From SB25 sp050180705 (lineage in GTDB: Bacteria > Bacteroidota > Bacteroidia > Bacteroidales > Tenuifilaceae): DNA of 64,000 nt. Numbering within the stretch: position 1 is the stretch's first letter; each line of letters starts with the position of its first letter. Under the pieces are notes generated by a model, which saw only the letters and a program-made list of their open reading frames with translations, was not told the DNA's origin and did no database searches. The stretch covers positions 186,001 through 250,000 of the forward strand of contig JBFXDX010000002.1 in the NCBI GenBank assembly GCA_050180705.1, given 5' to 3'. Position numbers and translations under genes: made by a program. This document shows positions 52,842 through 61,258 of this stretch, in pieces.

Positions 52842-53429
52842 CTATCTTTTTCTGTGTTGTTGATGTTTGGGTCTTTTATTCTTAAAATCCCTGTTGTCAA
52901 TTAACTTTAGGCCAGGAGTCATGGTAAGTTTACCATTACTTAACGTCTGCATATCGCGGAAGATGTCTTCATCAATAACCGAATCCTTATTCCACGACAT
53001 ATTGGCCTTTTTCATCTGGTTTGCAATGAGCTGTTTTAGGGCATCCTTCTCAGCACCCTCCTCCATTTCAATGGCTTTTTCAATCATCAGCTCAATAACC
53101 CGGCCGTAATGCTTATACTTAATGGGATTTTTTGGGTAAGGAATCTGCTTTGGCTTCTCATGGTATTCCTCTGGCGATGGAATGGGGTAAGGCGAGTCAA
53201 TATCCAGCTTAAAATCGGACATAATAAAAAGATGATCCCAAAGTTTATGCTTAAAATCGTTTATGTCTCTTAAATGTGGGTTCAGATTTCCCATAACCCC
53301 GATTAAGGCTTTGGCTAGCCTGTTACGTTCATCTCTATCCTCTATGGCTGTTATGTGATCAACCATTTGTTGGATATGCCTTCCGTACTCGGGCAATGCA
53401 AGTTTTTTGCGCTGTGTGTTGTAATCCAT
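52842..53429 (-). CDS. DUF4290 protein
   Basis: This 195-residue protein opens MDYNTQRKKLALPEYGRHIQ and holds conserved LIGVMGNLNPHLRDINDFKHKLWDHLFIMSDF, which I recall as DUF4290, a family restricted to Bacteroidota. It is mainly helical, with a very basic end (KNKRPKHQQHRKR) that could bind RNA or membranes. The family is usually next to murA, as here. The function is unknown. Confidence 0.88.
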   Translation of the reverse strand: MDYNTQRKKLALPEYGRHIQQMVDHITAIEDRDERNRLAKALIGVMGNLNPHLRDINDFKHKLWDHLFIMSDFKLDIDSPYPIPSPEEYHEKPKQIPYPKNPIKYKHYGRVIELMIEKAIEMEEGAEKDALKQLIANQMKKANMSWNKDSVIDEDIFRDMQTLSNGKLTMTPGLKLIDNRDFKNKRPKHQQHRKR

Positions 53430-53515
53430 TATTTGTGAATTGTGTGTTAAATGTAGAATAAATGCGCCAAATAAAAAAGAGAGTTTATGATAAGATTTTT
53501 AGTTCTATTCTTTTG

Positions 53516-53523
53516 CAAAGATA
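53516..53523 (-). promoter_or_regulatory. candidate -7 box of DUF4290-murA operon
   Basis: TATCTTTG on the minus strand fits the phylum consensus and lies 87 bp upstream of the DUF4290 start. A -33 TTG at the normal spacing is not seen. Confidence 0.4.
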
Positions 53524-53586
53524 TTAAGATACGCGAAACGTGAAAAGTGAATCGTTAAAACCTGACGAAATAAATTTTTAACGAAT

Positions 53587-53630
53587 AAAAAAACGGCGAA
53601 ATATTCTTTTACCAAGCAGTTAATCCGCCG
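53587..53630 (-). terminator. probable helicase-gene terminator
   Basis: On the minus strand CGGCG / CGCCG arms (53626-53630 and 53594-53598) surround a 27-base loop, followed by a T tract (53587-53593). The stem is short, so strength is uncertain. Confidence 0.5.
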
Positions 53631-53650
53631 ATTAGTCAAATAGTCAACAA

Positions 53651-55939
53651 TTAGTTTACAGTTTTCAGATTTGCATACTTAAGTAGTAAATTCTTTTGCC
53701 CCGCTGTTTGAAACATAACTGTTGCTTTCTTGTTTGCGCCATCTCCTTCAATGGCTATCACTTTCCCTTGCCCAAACTTGTCGTGGAAAACATCCAAGCC
53801 TTCTACAATATCATTCGGAAGGGCTTCCTTTAGATTTCCCTTGGGCGCTGTTGGTGCTGCCGATTTCTGCTGAAATCCTCCGCTGGTGAAAGAATTTCCG
53901 TTTGATGTCGATTTAAACCTACTTAAAGGGCTTTGTTCGGGTTGCGGTTTCCTGAAAGTATTTGGTATGTCTGCCGATGATTCGATGTACTGCTGATCTA
54001 TCTCGTTTATAAATCGACTTGGAGTGCAGTTGTTTGGAGTTCCCCACTTGTAACGGGTTTGTGCATACGATATTGTTACTCGTTTTGCAGCCCTTGTTAG
54101 GGCTACATAAAATAAACGTCGTTCCTCCTCTAAATCATCTGGCGATTGTGTAGTTATGCTCGATGGAAAAAGATTTTCCTCTAGACCTGTAAGGAAAACA
54201 TAGTCGAATTCCAAACCTTTGGATGAGTGTATTGTCATCACGCTTACTTTATCTCGGTCGTCGGGATTGTCTGTATCAAGATCGCTTAATAGCGCAACGT
54301 TTTCTAGGTAATCAACCAGTGTTATTGTCCCTTCTTCTCCCTCCTCCTTGCGCGAATCAATGAATTCGCGAATACCGTTCAATAGTTCCTCTATATTTTG
54401 TAAGCGCGAGATTCCCTCTTGCGATCTATCCTGTTTTAAATCGTTCAGTATTCCCGATCCATTTGCTATTGCGTATGCCGTTTCGTAAGCATCGGAATGG
54501 TAAATCATTGTTTGGTGTGTTCCAATCAATGCAGTGAAGTCTATTAGTTTCTTTACGGTGGGTCCTTTAATTCCACTGTTCACTGTAGGTAATTTGTGGA
54601 TGGCATTCCACAAGCTTACTCCAAGTTCATTTGCAACATTTGTAAGATGCTGCATTGTGGTGTCTCCAATTCCTCGGGCGGGGTAATTTACAATTCGGCG
54701 TAACGCCTCATCGTCGTTAGGATTTACAGCAAGTCTAAAGTATGCAAGCAAATCCTTTATTTCTTTACGTTGATAGAACGATAAACTGCCGTAAACTTTG
54801 TAGGGGATGTTGCGTTTGCGCAAGGTTTCCTCAAAGATACGCGATTGCGCGTTTGTGCGGTATAGGATGGCAACATCGCTATACTTACAGTGGTTTTGCT
54901 GAACGATATTAAGTATTTCCGATGCTACCAAAAATCCCTCTTCCTGATCGGTGAACGATTGCAGCAACTTAACTTTATCGCCAATATCGTTAGCCGAATA
55001 GGCTACTTTTTTTATCTGTTTCTGATTTTTTTCAATAACGCTATTGGCTGCATTAACAATGGTTTGTGTCGATCGGTAGTTTTGCTCAAGTTTAAACAGT
55101 TTGTAATCTTGGTAATCGTTGCGGAAATTGAGAATGTTTTCAATTTTGGCCCCTCGGAATGAGTAAATACTCTGCGCATCGTCGCCAACTACGCATACAT
55201 TCCTGTGATTTGTTGCAAGTTTCTTTACAATAAGATACTGTGAGAAATTGGTATCCTGATACTCATCGACCAATATATACCTGAACCGTTTCTGGTAGTT
55301 CTCTAGCACGTCAGGAAAGTCGCGGAAAAGGATATTGGTGTTAAGCAGTAAATCGTCGAAATCCATTGCCGAAGCTTTGTAGCAACGCTGTGCGTATAGC
55401 GAGTAAATTTTACTAATCTCCGATTTCCGGTTTTTGGCATCCTGTGCAAGAATCTGTGTGTTGGATGAGTACGACTGTGGCGTTACAAGATTATTTTTAG
55501 CCGATGAAATTCTGCTTAGTACCTCGTTTGTTTTATAAACCTGAGAGTCGAGTTTTAACTCTTTTATTATTTGGTTGATAAGATTTTTTGAGTCGGTAGT
55601 ATCGTATATGGTAAAGGTTTTTGCAAAGCCTAATTTATCGGCTTCGTTCCTAAGTATTCTCGAAAAGATAGAGTGGAACGTTCCCATCCAGAGTTTCGAT
55701 GCTTCTTTTTCACCTACAATTTTGGCAATACGTTCTTTCATCTCCTTTGCCGCCTTGTTGGTAAAGGTGAGAGAAAGAATTGACCAAGGTGGAACTCCTT
55801 GGGTTAGTAAATGGGCAATTCTATATGTAAGTACGCGAGTCTTTCCAGAACCGGCAGAGGCAATGACCAAACTCGGCCCCTCGGTAGTTGTAACAGCCTG
55901 TCGTTGAATCTCGCTTAACTCGTTTAAGTAATCGTGCAT
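53651..55939 (-). CDS. UvrD/PcrA-type superfamily 1 DNA helicase
   Basis: This 762-residue helicase has Walker A ASAGSGKTRVLTYRIA, the SF1 motif Ia LTFTNKAAKEM, motif II VDEYQDTN, motif III DDAQSIYSFRGA, motif IV YRSTQ, and the C-terminal motifs VMTIHSSKGLEFDYVFL and VALTRAAKRV. The C-terminal tail (after residue 690) contains a Tudor-like beta domain (DVFHDKFGQGKVIAIEGDGANKKATVMF), as in PcrA, which docks on RNA polymerase. It acts in repair and in clearing stalled complexes. It is monocistronic. Confidence 0.97.
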   Translation of the reverse strand: MHDYLNELSEIQRQAVTTTEGPSLVIASAGSGKTRVLTYRIAHLLTQGVPPWSILSLTFTNKAAKEMKERIAKIVGEKEASKLWMGTFHSIFSRILRNEADKLGFAKTFTIYDTTDSKNLINQIIKELKLDSQVYKTNEVLSRISSAKNNLVTPQSYSSNTQILAQDAKNRKSEISKIYSLYAQRCYKASAMDFDDLLLNTNILFRDFPDVLENYQKRFRYILVDEYQDTNFSQYLIVKKLATNHRNVCVVGDDAQSIYSFRGAKIENILNFRNDYQDYKLFKLEQNYRSTQTIVNAANSVIEKNQKQIKKVAYSANDIGDKVKLLQSFTDQEEGFLVASEILNIVQQNHCKYSDVAILYRTNAQSRIFEETLRKRNIPYKVYGSLSFYQRKEIKDLLAYFRLAVNPNDDEALRRIVNYPARGIGDTTMQHLTNVANELGVSLWNAIHKLPTVNSGIKGPTVKKLIDFTALIGTHQTMIYHSDAYETAYAIANGSGILNDLKQDRSQEGISRLQNIEELLNGIREFIDSRKEEGEEGTITLVDYLENVALLSDLDTDNPDDRDKVSVMTIHSSKGLEFDYVFLTGLEENLFPSSITTQSPDDLEEERRLFYVALTRAAKRVTISYAQTRYKWGTPNNCTPSRFINEIDQQYIESSADIPNTFRKPQPEQSPLSRFKSTSNGNSFTSGGFQQKSAAPTAPKGNLKEALPNDIVEGLDVFHDKFGQGKVIAIEGDGANKKATVMFQTAGQKNLLLKYANLKTVN

Positions 55940-56261
55940 TGTAAATCAAATTTCAGATGCAAGACATGAAGATAGCGATCGTTTTGTTTTAATCCGAAAT
56001 CTTCTGTCTGGATTTTGCCACAAAAGTATATGACAACTATAAGTAATACAAAAATAGAATTACATTGTTATTAACATTAAATCAGATTAGAATGTTAAAA
56101 GTAGTGAATTGATGGATGTGTTTTTCTAGTCTATGTTACTCCACGACTCCATTTGTCCTACACTTCTGCATCATCCTTATTGTAAATTCCATCAAATCAT
56201 ATATCCAGAAAACAACAATCTCGTATTATTTCGTTAATATTGTAGTCCATTTTTAGAAACG
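55940..56261. other. 322-bp divergent intergenic region
   Basis: The helicase promoter lies at 56021-56051 (minus strand). For the T9SS cargo gene on the plus strand I see no consensus -7 box; the segment 56052-56261 has no recognisable feature. Confidence 0.5.
56021..56051 (-). promoter_or_regulatory. promoter of helicase gene
   Basis: On the minus strand TTG (56049-56051), 20 bp and TACTTTTG (56021-56028) match the Bacteroidota promoter. The leader would be about 75 nt. Confidence 0.65.
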
Positions 56262-57635
56262 ATGCAAAGAGTAACACTTAAATTTTTATTGATTTTAGCA
56301 CTATCAATGTGCTCCTTTAATGTATTTGCGCAACTTACTGCACCTGGAAGAGATTGGTCCGGAGTGACTTCGTATGTTGTTAATGAAAAGCCTGATTCAA
56401 TTTTTACCTTTTTTGCGAGTTCGGGTGTGTTAAATTGTAAGCATACCACAGGGCATACCTCTACTTTTAGTTGGTATAAGTATAATCCTCGCATATCGAA
56501 TGTTGCCAATAGGTTCGAGTTATTTCAAACCGTAGCAGGTGAGGTGTCGTCTGAAATTAGCGGTCTCGAAGAGGGTGGATATAGAGTTGTGGTGGTTGAT
56601 GATACTGATTCTACAGAAACGTTTACAGCATGGCTTTTTACCGATAATATTGTTTTGAACAGAATTGATGTTGATAGTCGATGTCAGTTTCTTGAACTTG
56701 TTGTTGTAACAACGCCTAGTTCGTATAATATTGAATACGATAATTTTTTGTACTATAATCTATCCCGAACAACTAGCCAGCCAGGAATAAATACCTTTGG
56801 AAAGAACTATTTTTCGGACATAGTTTGGACAGCATCCGATTCGAGGGTTGAATTTTCGCAGAGTTCGTGGTTGCGACAAACAATAGAGGATCCTGCTCCA
56901 CTTTATAATTCATCATATAGTGTTGAGATAACTAATATTTTTGGCAGGGTGATGACAGCCCAAACCGATGAAATTACAGGGATTGCAGCAAAAGCAGTTC
57001 AGGCTGTACAGACCGAAAGCGAAGGAACATGGACGGATTATAATAGTTCTGGCGATAATGAGGCTCTTTTGGGGTTAAGGCTGGAGAGTTCTTCGATTAA
57101 TGCCGATTCTATTTATTGGAATTTGTCTAACTTAGTAACAGTGGATGATGAAGAGTATGTTGTTATTTGGAAGGATAGTTCTTTGTTCTCGACCAGAGTT
57201 GAGTCATTTCCTACGAAGCAATTAATGAGACCCGGATATTTTAAGGTTAAGCATTTAGCATATAATACTATCTCAGGATGTAAAGACTCTGTTGAGGTTG
57301 AAGTAAAGGTTGATTCGTCTAAGATCGATGCAGATGCAATTCCGAATGTTTTATTCCCAAGTCGCGGAGTCAATTTTAGGTTTATTGATCCAACAACAAA
57401 ACTAAAGTCAATAAAATCTTTTACCATAAGCATCTTTAGCCGATCGGGACGATTGATATATGAGTACTCTGGAGATCCAAAAGAATGGGAAGGCTGGGAT
57501 GGTAAAATAGATGGATCAGGAGGAGATGCTGCTCCCGGTGTTTACTTCTTTATTATTGAGGCAAAGGGTTGGGATGACCGAGCGTTTGACTATGGTCCGT
57601 ATAAGGGATTTTTACATTTATTCCGAGACAAATAA
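56262..57635 (+). CDS. T9SS type B cargo protein, gliding-motility-associated C-terminal domain
   Basis: This 457-residue secreted protein has signal peptide MQRVTLKFLLILALSMCSFNVFAQ. The middle (about 30-350) is beta-rich and unrecognised. The C-terminal 90 residues carry a type B sorting domain: FTISIFSRSGRLIYEYSG, EWEGWDGKIDGS, and APGVYFFIIEAKGWD, ending GFLHLFRDK. Such domains direct export by the type IX secretion system and surface attachment. No T9SS machinery gene is nearby. The protein's role is unknown; adhesion is a guess from the family. Confidence 0.85.
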   Translation: MQRVTLKFLLILALSMCSFNVFAQLTAPGRDWSGVTSYVVNEKPDSIFTFFASSGVLNCKHTTGHTSTFSWYKYNPRISNVANRFELFQTVAGEVSSEISGLEEGGYRVVVVDDTDSTETFTAWLFTDNIVLNRIDVDSRCQFLELVVVTTPSSYNIEYDNFLYYNLSRTTSQPGINTFGKNYFSDIVWTASDSRVEFSQSSWLRQTIEDPAPLYNSSYSVEITNIFGRVMTAQTDEITGIAAKAVQAVQTESEGTWTDYNSSGDNEALLGLRLESSSINADSIYWNLSNLVTVDDEEYVVIWKDSSLFSTRVESFPTKQLMRPGYFKVKHLAYNTISGCKDSVEVEVKVDSSKIDADAIPNVLFPSRGVNFRFIDPTTKLKSIKSFTISIFSRSGRLIYEYSGDPKEWEGWDGKIDGSGGDAAPGVYFFIIEAKGWDDRAFDYGPYKGFLHLFRDK

Positions 57636-57680
57636 AAAGAAGCCCTTGCTTGATGAAAGTTGAAGTGAGGGCTTCTCAGT
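57632..57680. terminator. terminator between T9SS cargo and cyclophilin genes
   Basis: A 9-bp perfect stem AGAAGCCCT (57638-57646) / AGGGCTTCT (57668-57676) has a 21-base loop. The minus strand side is followed by TTTTTATT, so it mainly serves the cyclophilin gene; the plus side has a weaker tail. Confidence 0.7.
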
Positions 57681-57693
57681 TTTATAAAGATTT

Positions 57694-58152
57694 TTATTCT
57701 TCTGCCATAATAATCTTATCGATTTTATCTCCGGCTCTGATTTCATCAATAACATCAAGCCCTTCGTATACTTTACCAAAGCAAGTATGCTGACGATCTA
57801 AATGCTGGGTGTTTTGTCTATTGTGGCAGATAAAGAATTGCGATCCACCTGTGTTTCTACCAGCATGAGCCATTGAAAGAACACCACGATCGTGGTGCTG
57901 GTTTCCACCAGTTAATTCACAGTCAATTTTGTATCCTGGTCCACCAGTACCGACTCTAGGATCTTTCATGTCCTTGGAGAATGGGCAGCCACCTTGAATT
58001 ACAAAGTTTGGAATTACTCGGTGGAATGCTAATCCGTTATAAAATCCCGATTCTACAAGCTTTACGAAGTTTGCCACTGTGTTTGGTGCATCTTCTTCGT
58101 AAAATTTAATCTTCATAACACCTTTTGAGGTGTGGACTTCTGCTATTCTCAT
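57694..58152 (-). CDS. cyclophilin-type peptidyl-prolyl isomerase
   Basis: This 152-residue cytoplasmic isomerase shows the active site FHRVIPNFVIQGGCP and the QFFICH segment with the invariant Phe. The start IAEVHTSKGVMKIKF lacks a signal peptide. Length fits the PpiB group. It speeds cis-trans isomerisation of prolyl bonds. A plus-strand CAAAATTA (minus TAATTTTG) at 58174-58181 could be its -7 box. Confidence 0.94.
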   Translation of the reverse strand: MRIAEVHTSKGVMKIKFYEEDAPNTVANFVKLVESGFYNGLAFHRVIPNFVIQGGCPFSKDMKDPRVGTGGPGYKIDCELTGGNQHHDRGVLSMAHAGRNTGGSQFFICHNRQNTQHLDRQHTCFGKVYEGLDVIDEIRAGDKIDKIIMAEE

Positions 58153-58193
58153 TTTATCTGATTTAGATTTTTACAAAATTAGTGTTTTTAAAA

Positions 58194-59297
58194 TTAATCG
58201 GCTTTAACAACTGTGGTTTCCTTTGTGTCGACATTTATAAGTCGATAGTTTTTTTGTCCCATTCCTAGGTTATATGCATAATCAATTTGATGGATACCGC
58301 TTGTTTTAACAGCCTCAAGAAAAGGGTCGGCGCAATGATGTGCATTTGCAACTAGGTCGTGACTGGCTTTTTCGATGGCAACAATATCTGTTGACGCGAG
58401 TATGCCAATGTTTGGAACAAAGGGTTTGCCTGGATTGCGAGAGCAATCGCACGATGTTGAAATATCAACCAAAACATTTATGTAAACCATCTTCTTATAT
58501 CTATCGTGGATAGCTTTTGCGTATTCTACCAGTCGTTCGCAAAACACAGTTTGCATGTCCTCTTTTCCCTCGGGGTAGCGTAGGGCTTTGTTTGGACAAA
58601 CATCTAAGCATTTGCCACATCCAATGCATTTTTCAACATCAAGCGTGAAAGGATTTGTGGTGATGGCGTTGGCCGGACATTCCATTGCACAACTATCACA
58701 ATTGGTGCAGCGCTTATGATCGCAAACAGGAAAGTTATTCCTATGCATTGCCAGTTTCCCTTTTGGAGTGGCAAATCCCATGGATATATTCTTAATTGCT
58801 CCGCCAAAACCCGATGATCCATGTCCTTTAAAATGAGATATAATCAGGAATGAGTTATAGTTGTCTAAGTTTTTGCCAACGAAGAATTTTCTGTAGTGCT
58901 GGCATCCTTCAACATTTTCAATCACTAGTTCTCCGGGATCATCAAGAATGTCGATTGGAGCGTAGGTGAAACCATGCTCTTTTGCCAAGGCAATGTGACT
59001 TTCGGTTTTTTGACGTGGGCTTTTGTAAAGAACATTCGTTTCGATGAATGTACCCTTGCAGTCTAGAACAACATCTTTAAAAAGTTCTGGTTTAACAAAG
59101 TAGTTGTTGCCTGCCTCTCCGAAATGAACTTTTACGCCAACTTTACCTTCGAGTTCTTTCGAAATGGTTTTGTAAATTTTCATGAACCCTTCAGGCGTGA
59201 TTTGGTTGGTAAAGTAAACAGTCGACTCGTCCTTCGGTATGCTCGAGCAGGTTGTAAAAACAATTATACTAATTATTGCTAATGCTAGATTTCTCAT
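58194..59297 (-). CDS. DUF362 lipoprotein with a 4Fe-4S ferredoxin domain
   Basis: This 367-residue protein has a signal MRNLALAIISIIVFTTC ending in a Cys like a lipobox, then the DUF362 core (TFIETNVLYKSPRQKTESH, AIKNISMGFATPKGKL). A ferredoxin segment follows with CTNCDSCAMECP and CIGCGKCLDVCP, two 4Fe-4S cluster motifs. I use the second ATG (59297) because it starts the signal directly. An exported ferredoxin-like lipoprotein suggests electron transfer outside the cytoplasm, although the signal could be a membrane anchor. The substrate is unknown. Confidence 0.82.
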   Translation of the reverse strand: MRNLALAIISIIVFTTCSSIPKDESTVYFTNQITPEGFMKIYKTISKELEGKVGVKVHFGEAGNNYFVKPELFKDVVLDCKGTFIETNVLYKSPRQKTESHIALAKEHGFTYAPIDILDDPGELVIENVEGCQHYRKFFVGKNLDNYNSFLIISHFKGHGSSGFGGAIKNISMGFATPKGKLAMHRNNFPVCDHKRCTNCDSCAMECPANAITTNPFTLDVEKCIGCGKCLDVCPNKALRYPEGKEDMQTVFCERLVEYAKAIHDRYKKMVYINVLVDISTSCDCSRNPGKPFVPNIGILASTDIVAIEKASHDLVANAHHCADPFLEAVKTSGIHQIDYAYNLGMGQKNYRLINVDTKETTVVKAD

Positions 59298-59365
59298 TTT
59301 AATCGACATTTTAGGTGAATGAAACTCTAAATGTAACTAAAAATATGTCAAATTATATGGAAGCG

Positions 59366-59397
59366 TTGTATTTGAATTGGAACAAAAATTATTTTTG
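59366..59397 (+). promoter_or_regulatory. promoter of ECF sigma operon
   Basis: TTG (59366-59368), 21 bp and TATTTTTG (59390-59397) match the Bacteroidota form. It lies 54 bp before the start codon, so expression may be basal from the housekeeping sigma. Confidence 0.5.
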
Positions 59398-59450
59398 AAA
59401 TTTGTAACAAACCTTTATTCGATTATACTAAATAGTAAAACTAAGTTTTC

Positions 59451-59966
59451 ATGATTACTAAGGACGAGCAGTTTAAACAAATTGTTGAACAGAATAAAAC
59501 TCGAATTCTTCGGATTTGTCGGTTTTATGCACCCTCGGAGGAGGATTGTAAAGATATGTATCAGGAGGTGCTTATTAATGTGTGGAAGAGTCTCGATAAG
59601 TTTAAGGGAAACTCAGAAATTGGAACCTGGATTTATCGGATAACTGTGAATACCTCGCTAACCTTTGCAGGAAAGCAGTATAAGCGGATGAAACTCAACG
59701 TCGATATTGAAACCTCAAATTTAAAAGGATTACTTGATGATGATAAAGATGAAGCAATGATCAAGGAAAGCCGATTGCATGATTTGCAGATACATCTTAA
59801 TCAACTTACAGTTATAGATAAAGCCTTGATGGGACTTGTGCTAGAAGGACTCTCCACAAAGGAAATATCTGATGTAATTGGTATAACCGAACCAAATGTA
59901 AGAGTTAAAATCCATAGAATAAAAGAGGATTTAAAAGAAAGTATGAAAGGAGGCAGCTATGAATAA
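59451..59966 (+). CDS. ECF-type RNA polymerase sigma factor
   Basis: This 171-residue sigma-70 family factor has region 2 (CRFYAPSEEDCKDMYQEVLINVWKSLDKFKG, SEIGTWIYRITVN) and region 4 (LTVIDKALMGLVLEGLSTKEISDVIGITEPNVRVKIHRIKEDLK). The layout is a minimal ECF. It overlaps the next gene by 8 bp (ATGAATAA), so the two are translated together. The next gene encodes a membrane protein and may be its anti-sigma. Confidence 0.93.
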   Translation: MITKDEQFKQIVEQNKTRILRICRFYAPSEEDCKDMYQEVLINVWKSLDKFKGNSEIGTWIYRITVNTSLTFAGKQYKRMKLNVDIETSNLKGLLDDDKDEAMIKESRLHDLQIHLNQLTVIDKALMGLVLEGLSTKEISDVIGITEPNVRVKIHRIKEDLKESMKGGSYE

Positions 59967-60540
59967 TTTGAATGAAAATATGATCACTACAAATAGTAGC
60001 AATAATTCAAATGATAATATTGTTGATTTGGATGTGTTAGTGTCAAAGATGGAAAAGGAAGACTCAAGGAATCTGCGGCTGATGCGAAATTTTAAATGGA
60101 TTTATTTCGTTTTTGCAATAACTTACGCTCCAATGATTCTGAATCCGAATAATGAATGGAATATTAGAATTGCAGGCGTTTGTAATGCATTAGCATTTAT
60201 CCTTTTTGCTTTAGCTTTTAGAAAATTTCATAAAATATATAAGAGTGTTGATTATTCAGTCCCTTTACTGGAGATGTTAACGAAAGCCGTGGATCGTTAT
60301 AAACTTAAGTTGAAGCGAATCTTTTTGGTAGTGCCGTCAGTCTTATTAGTGGATGTAGGATTGGTATTGACAGACTCTTATGGTTTAGATTCTAGTTCCT
60401 TAAAAGAAGTTGTAATTTTTCAAGTATGCTATTTTGGCGCTCTTACCTTAAGTGGTTTTATTGGTTATTTGATTTGGAGAAAGCGTCAAAAACCGCTACG
60501 CGATGAGGCTTTGAGACTACTAAAGGATTTGGAAAGTTAA
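59959..60540 (+). CDS. membrane protein paired with the ECF sigma factor, possible anti-sigma
   Basis: This 193-residue protein has a polar N-terminus rich in Asn, two membrane helices near residues 50-90 (IYFVFAITYAPMILNP, AGVCNALAFILFALAFRKF), and two more near 115-180 (LVVPSVLLVDVGLVLTD, VVIFQVCYFGALTLSGFIGYLIW). No zinc anti-sigma (ZAS) motif is seen. The 8-bp overlap with the sigma gene is the main evidence for a joint role; this is inference. Confidence 0.75.
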   Translation: MNNLNENMITTNSSNNSNDNIVDLDVLVSKMEKEDSRNLRLMRNFKWIYFVFAITYAPMILNPNNEWNIRIAGVCNALAFILFALAFRKFHKIYKSVDYSVPLLEMLTKAVDRYKLKLKRIFLVVPSVLLVDVGLVLTDSYGLDSSSLKEVVIFQVCYFGALTLSGFIGYLIWRKRQKPLRDEALRLLKDLES

Positions 60541-60557
60541 CAGATATGTAGTGAAAA

Positions 60558-60589
60558 ATAAAACCGCCAACGAAAACTGGCGGTTTTAT
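60558..60589. terminator. bidirectional terminator between sigma operon and ruvC
   Basis: A 12-bp stem (60558-60569 with 60578-60589) and 8-base loop has T runs on the plus strand and A runs upstream on the same strand, so it can end both converging genes. Confidence 0.85.
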
Positions 60590-60592
60590 TTT

Positions 60593-61174
60593 TTATTTAA
60601 TTCTAGCTGGATTTTGTTTGATGAATGCTTCCCAACTTGAGGTTTTCCCAGAACCTCCTAGTGTACTACTTTGTTGGTAGAAATGACACACGGCGGCAGC
60701 GAGTCCATCGGTTGCGTCAAAATACTCCTGCGCAAAATCCTTTTCTTTAAGTATCGTTTTGAGCATTGTAGCAACCTGCTCCTTTGATGCACTCCCAATT
60801 CCTGTGATGGATTGTTTAATTTTACGTGGTGCATATTCAAAAATAGGAATTGAGCGGGAGAGAACTGCTGCCATGGCAACTCCTTGAGCTCTTCCTAGTT
60901 TGAGCATACTCTGAACGTTTTTTCCAAAAAATGGTGCTTCAATGGCAACTTCGTCGGGTAAGTACTGGTCAACAAGCATCTGCACTCGTTCGTATATTGT
61001 TTTAAGTTTAAGGTAATGATCTCCATACTTTCCCAACTCAATGACTCCAAGTACTACCAGTTTCATGTTGTTTTTGCCGCTTCCTTGAATAATTCCATAC
61101 CCCAGGATATTTGTTCCTGGATCAATTCCTAGAATCACTTTTTCTTTTACCTCATTATGCTTGTCAATCGTCAT
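60593..61174 (-). CDS. ruvC: Holliday junction resolvase RuvC
   Basis: RuvC cuts Holliday junctions with RuvAB during recombination. The 193-residue protein shows the catalytic acids: Asp18 in GIDPGTNILGYG, Glu in EVAIEAPFFGKNVQS, and the DATDGLAAAVCH pair near residue 155. An N-terminal extension of about 10 residues precedes the core. Length is slightly above the usual 170-190. It stands alone. Confidence 0.95.
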   Translation of the reverse strand: MTIDKHNEVKEKVILGIDPGTNILGYGIIQGSGKNNMKLVVLGVIELGKYGDHYLKLKTIYERVQMLVDQYLPDEVAIEAPFFGKNVQSMLKLGRAQGVAMAAVLSRSIPIFEYAPRKIKQSITGIGSASKEQVATMLKTILKEKDFAQEYFDATDGLAAAVCHFYQQSSTLGGSGKTSSWEAFIKQNPARIK

Positions 61175-61258
61175 TATTGTAAAAATATCTTTTTTGTTAT
61201 GTCTAATAAAGTGAGATCAGAGAAGGGCTTTTCATTTAAGTCAACTTTTATCTAAAAA

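Noticed and set aside
56234..56509. 91-codon minus-strand ORF
   Set aside because: It overlaps the signal peptide and start of the T9SS cargo gene in antisense.
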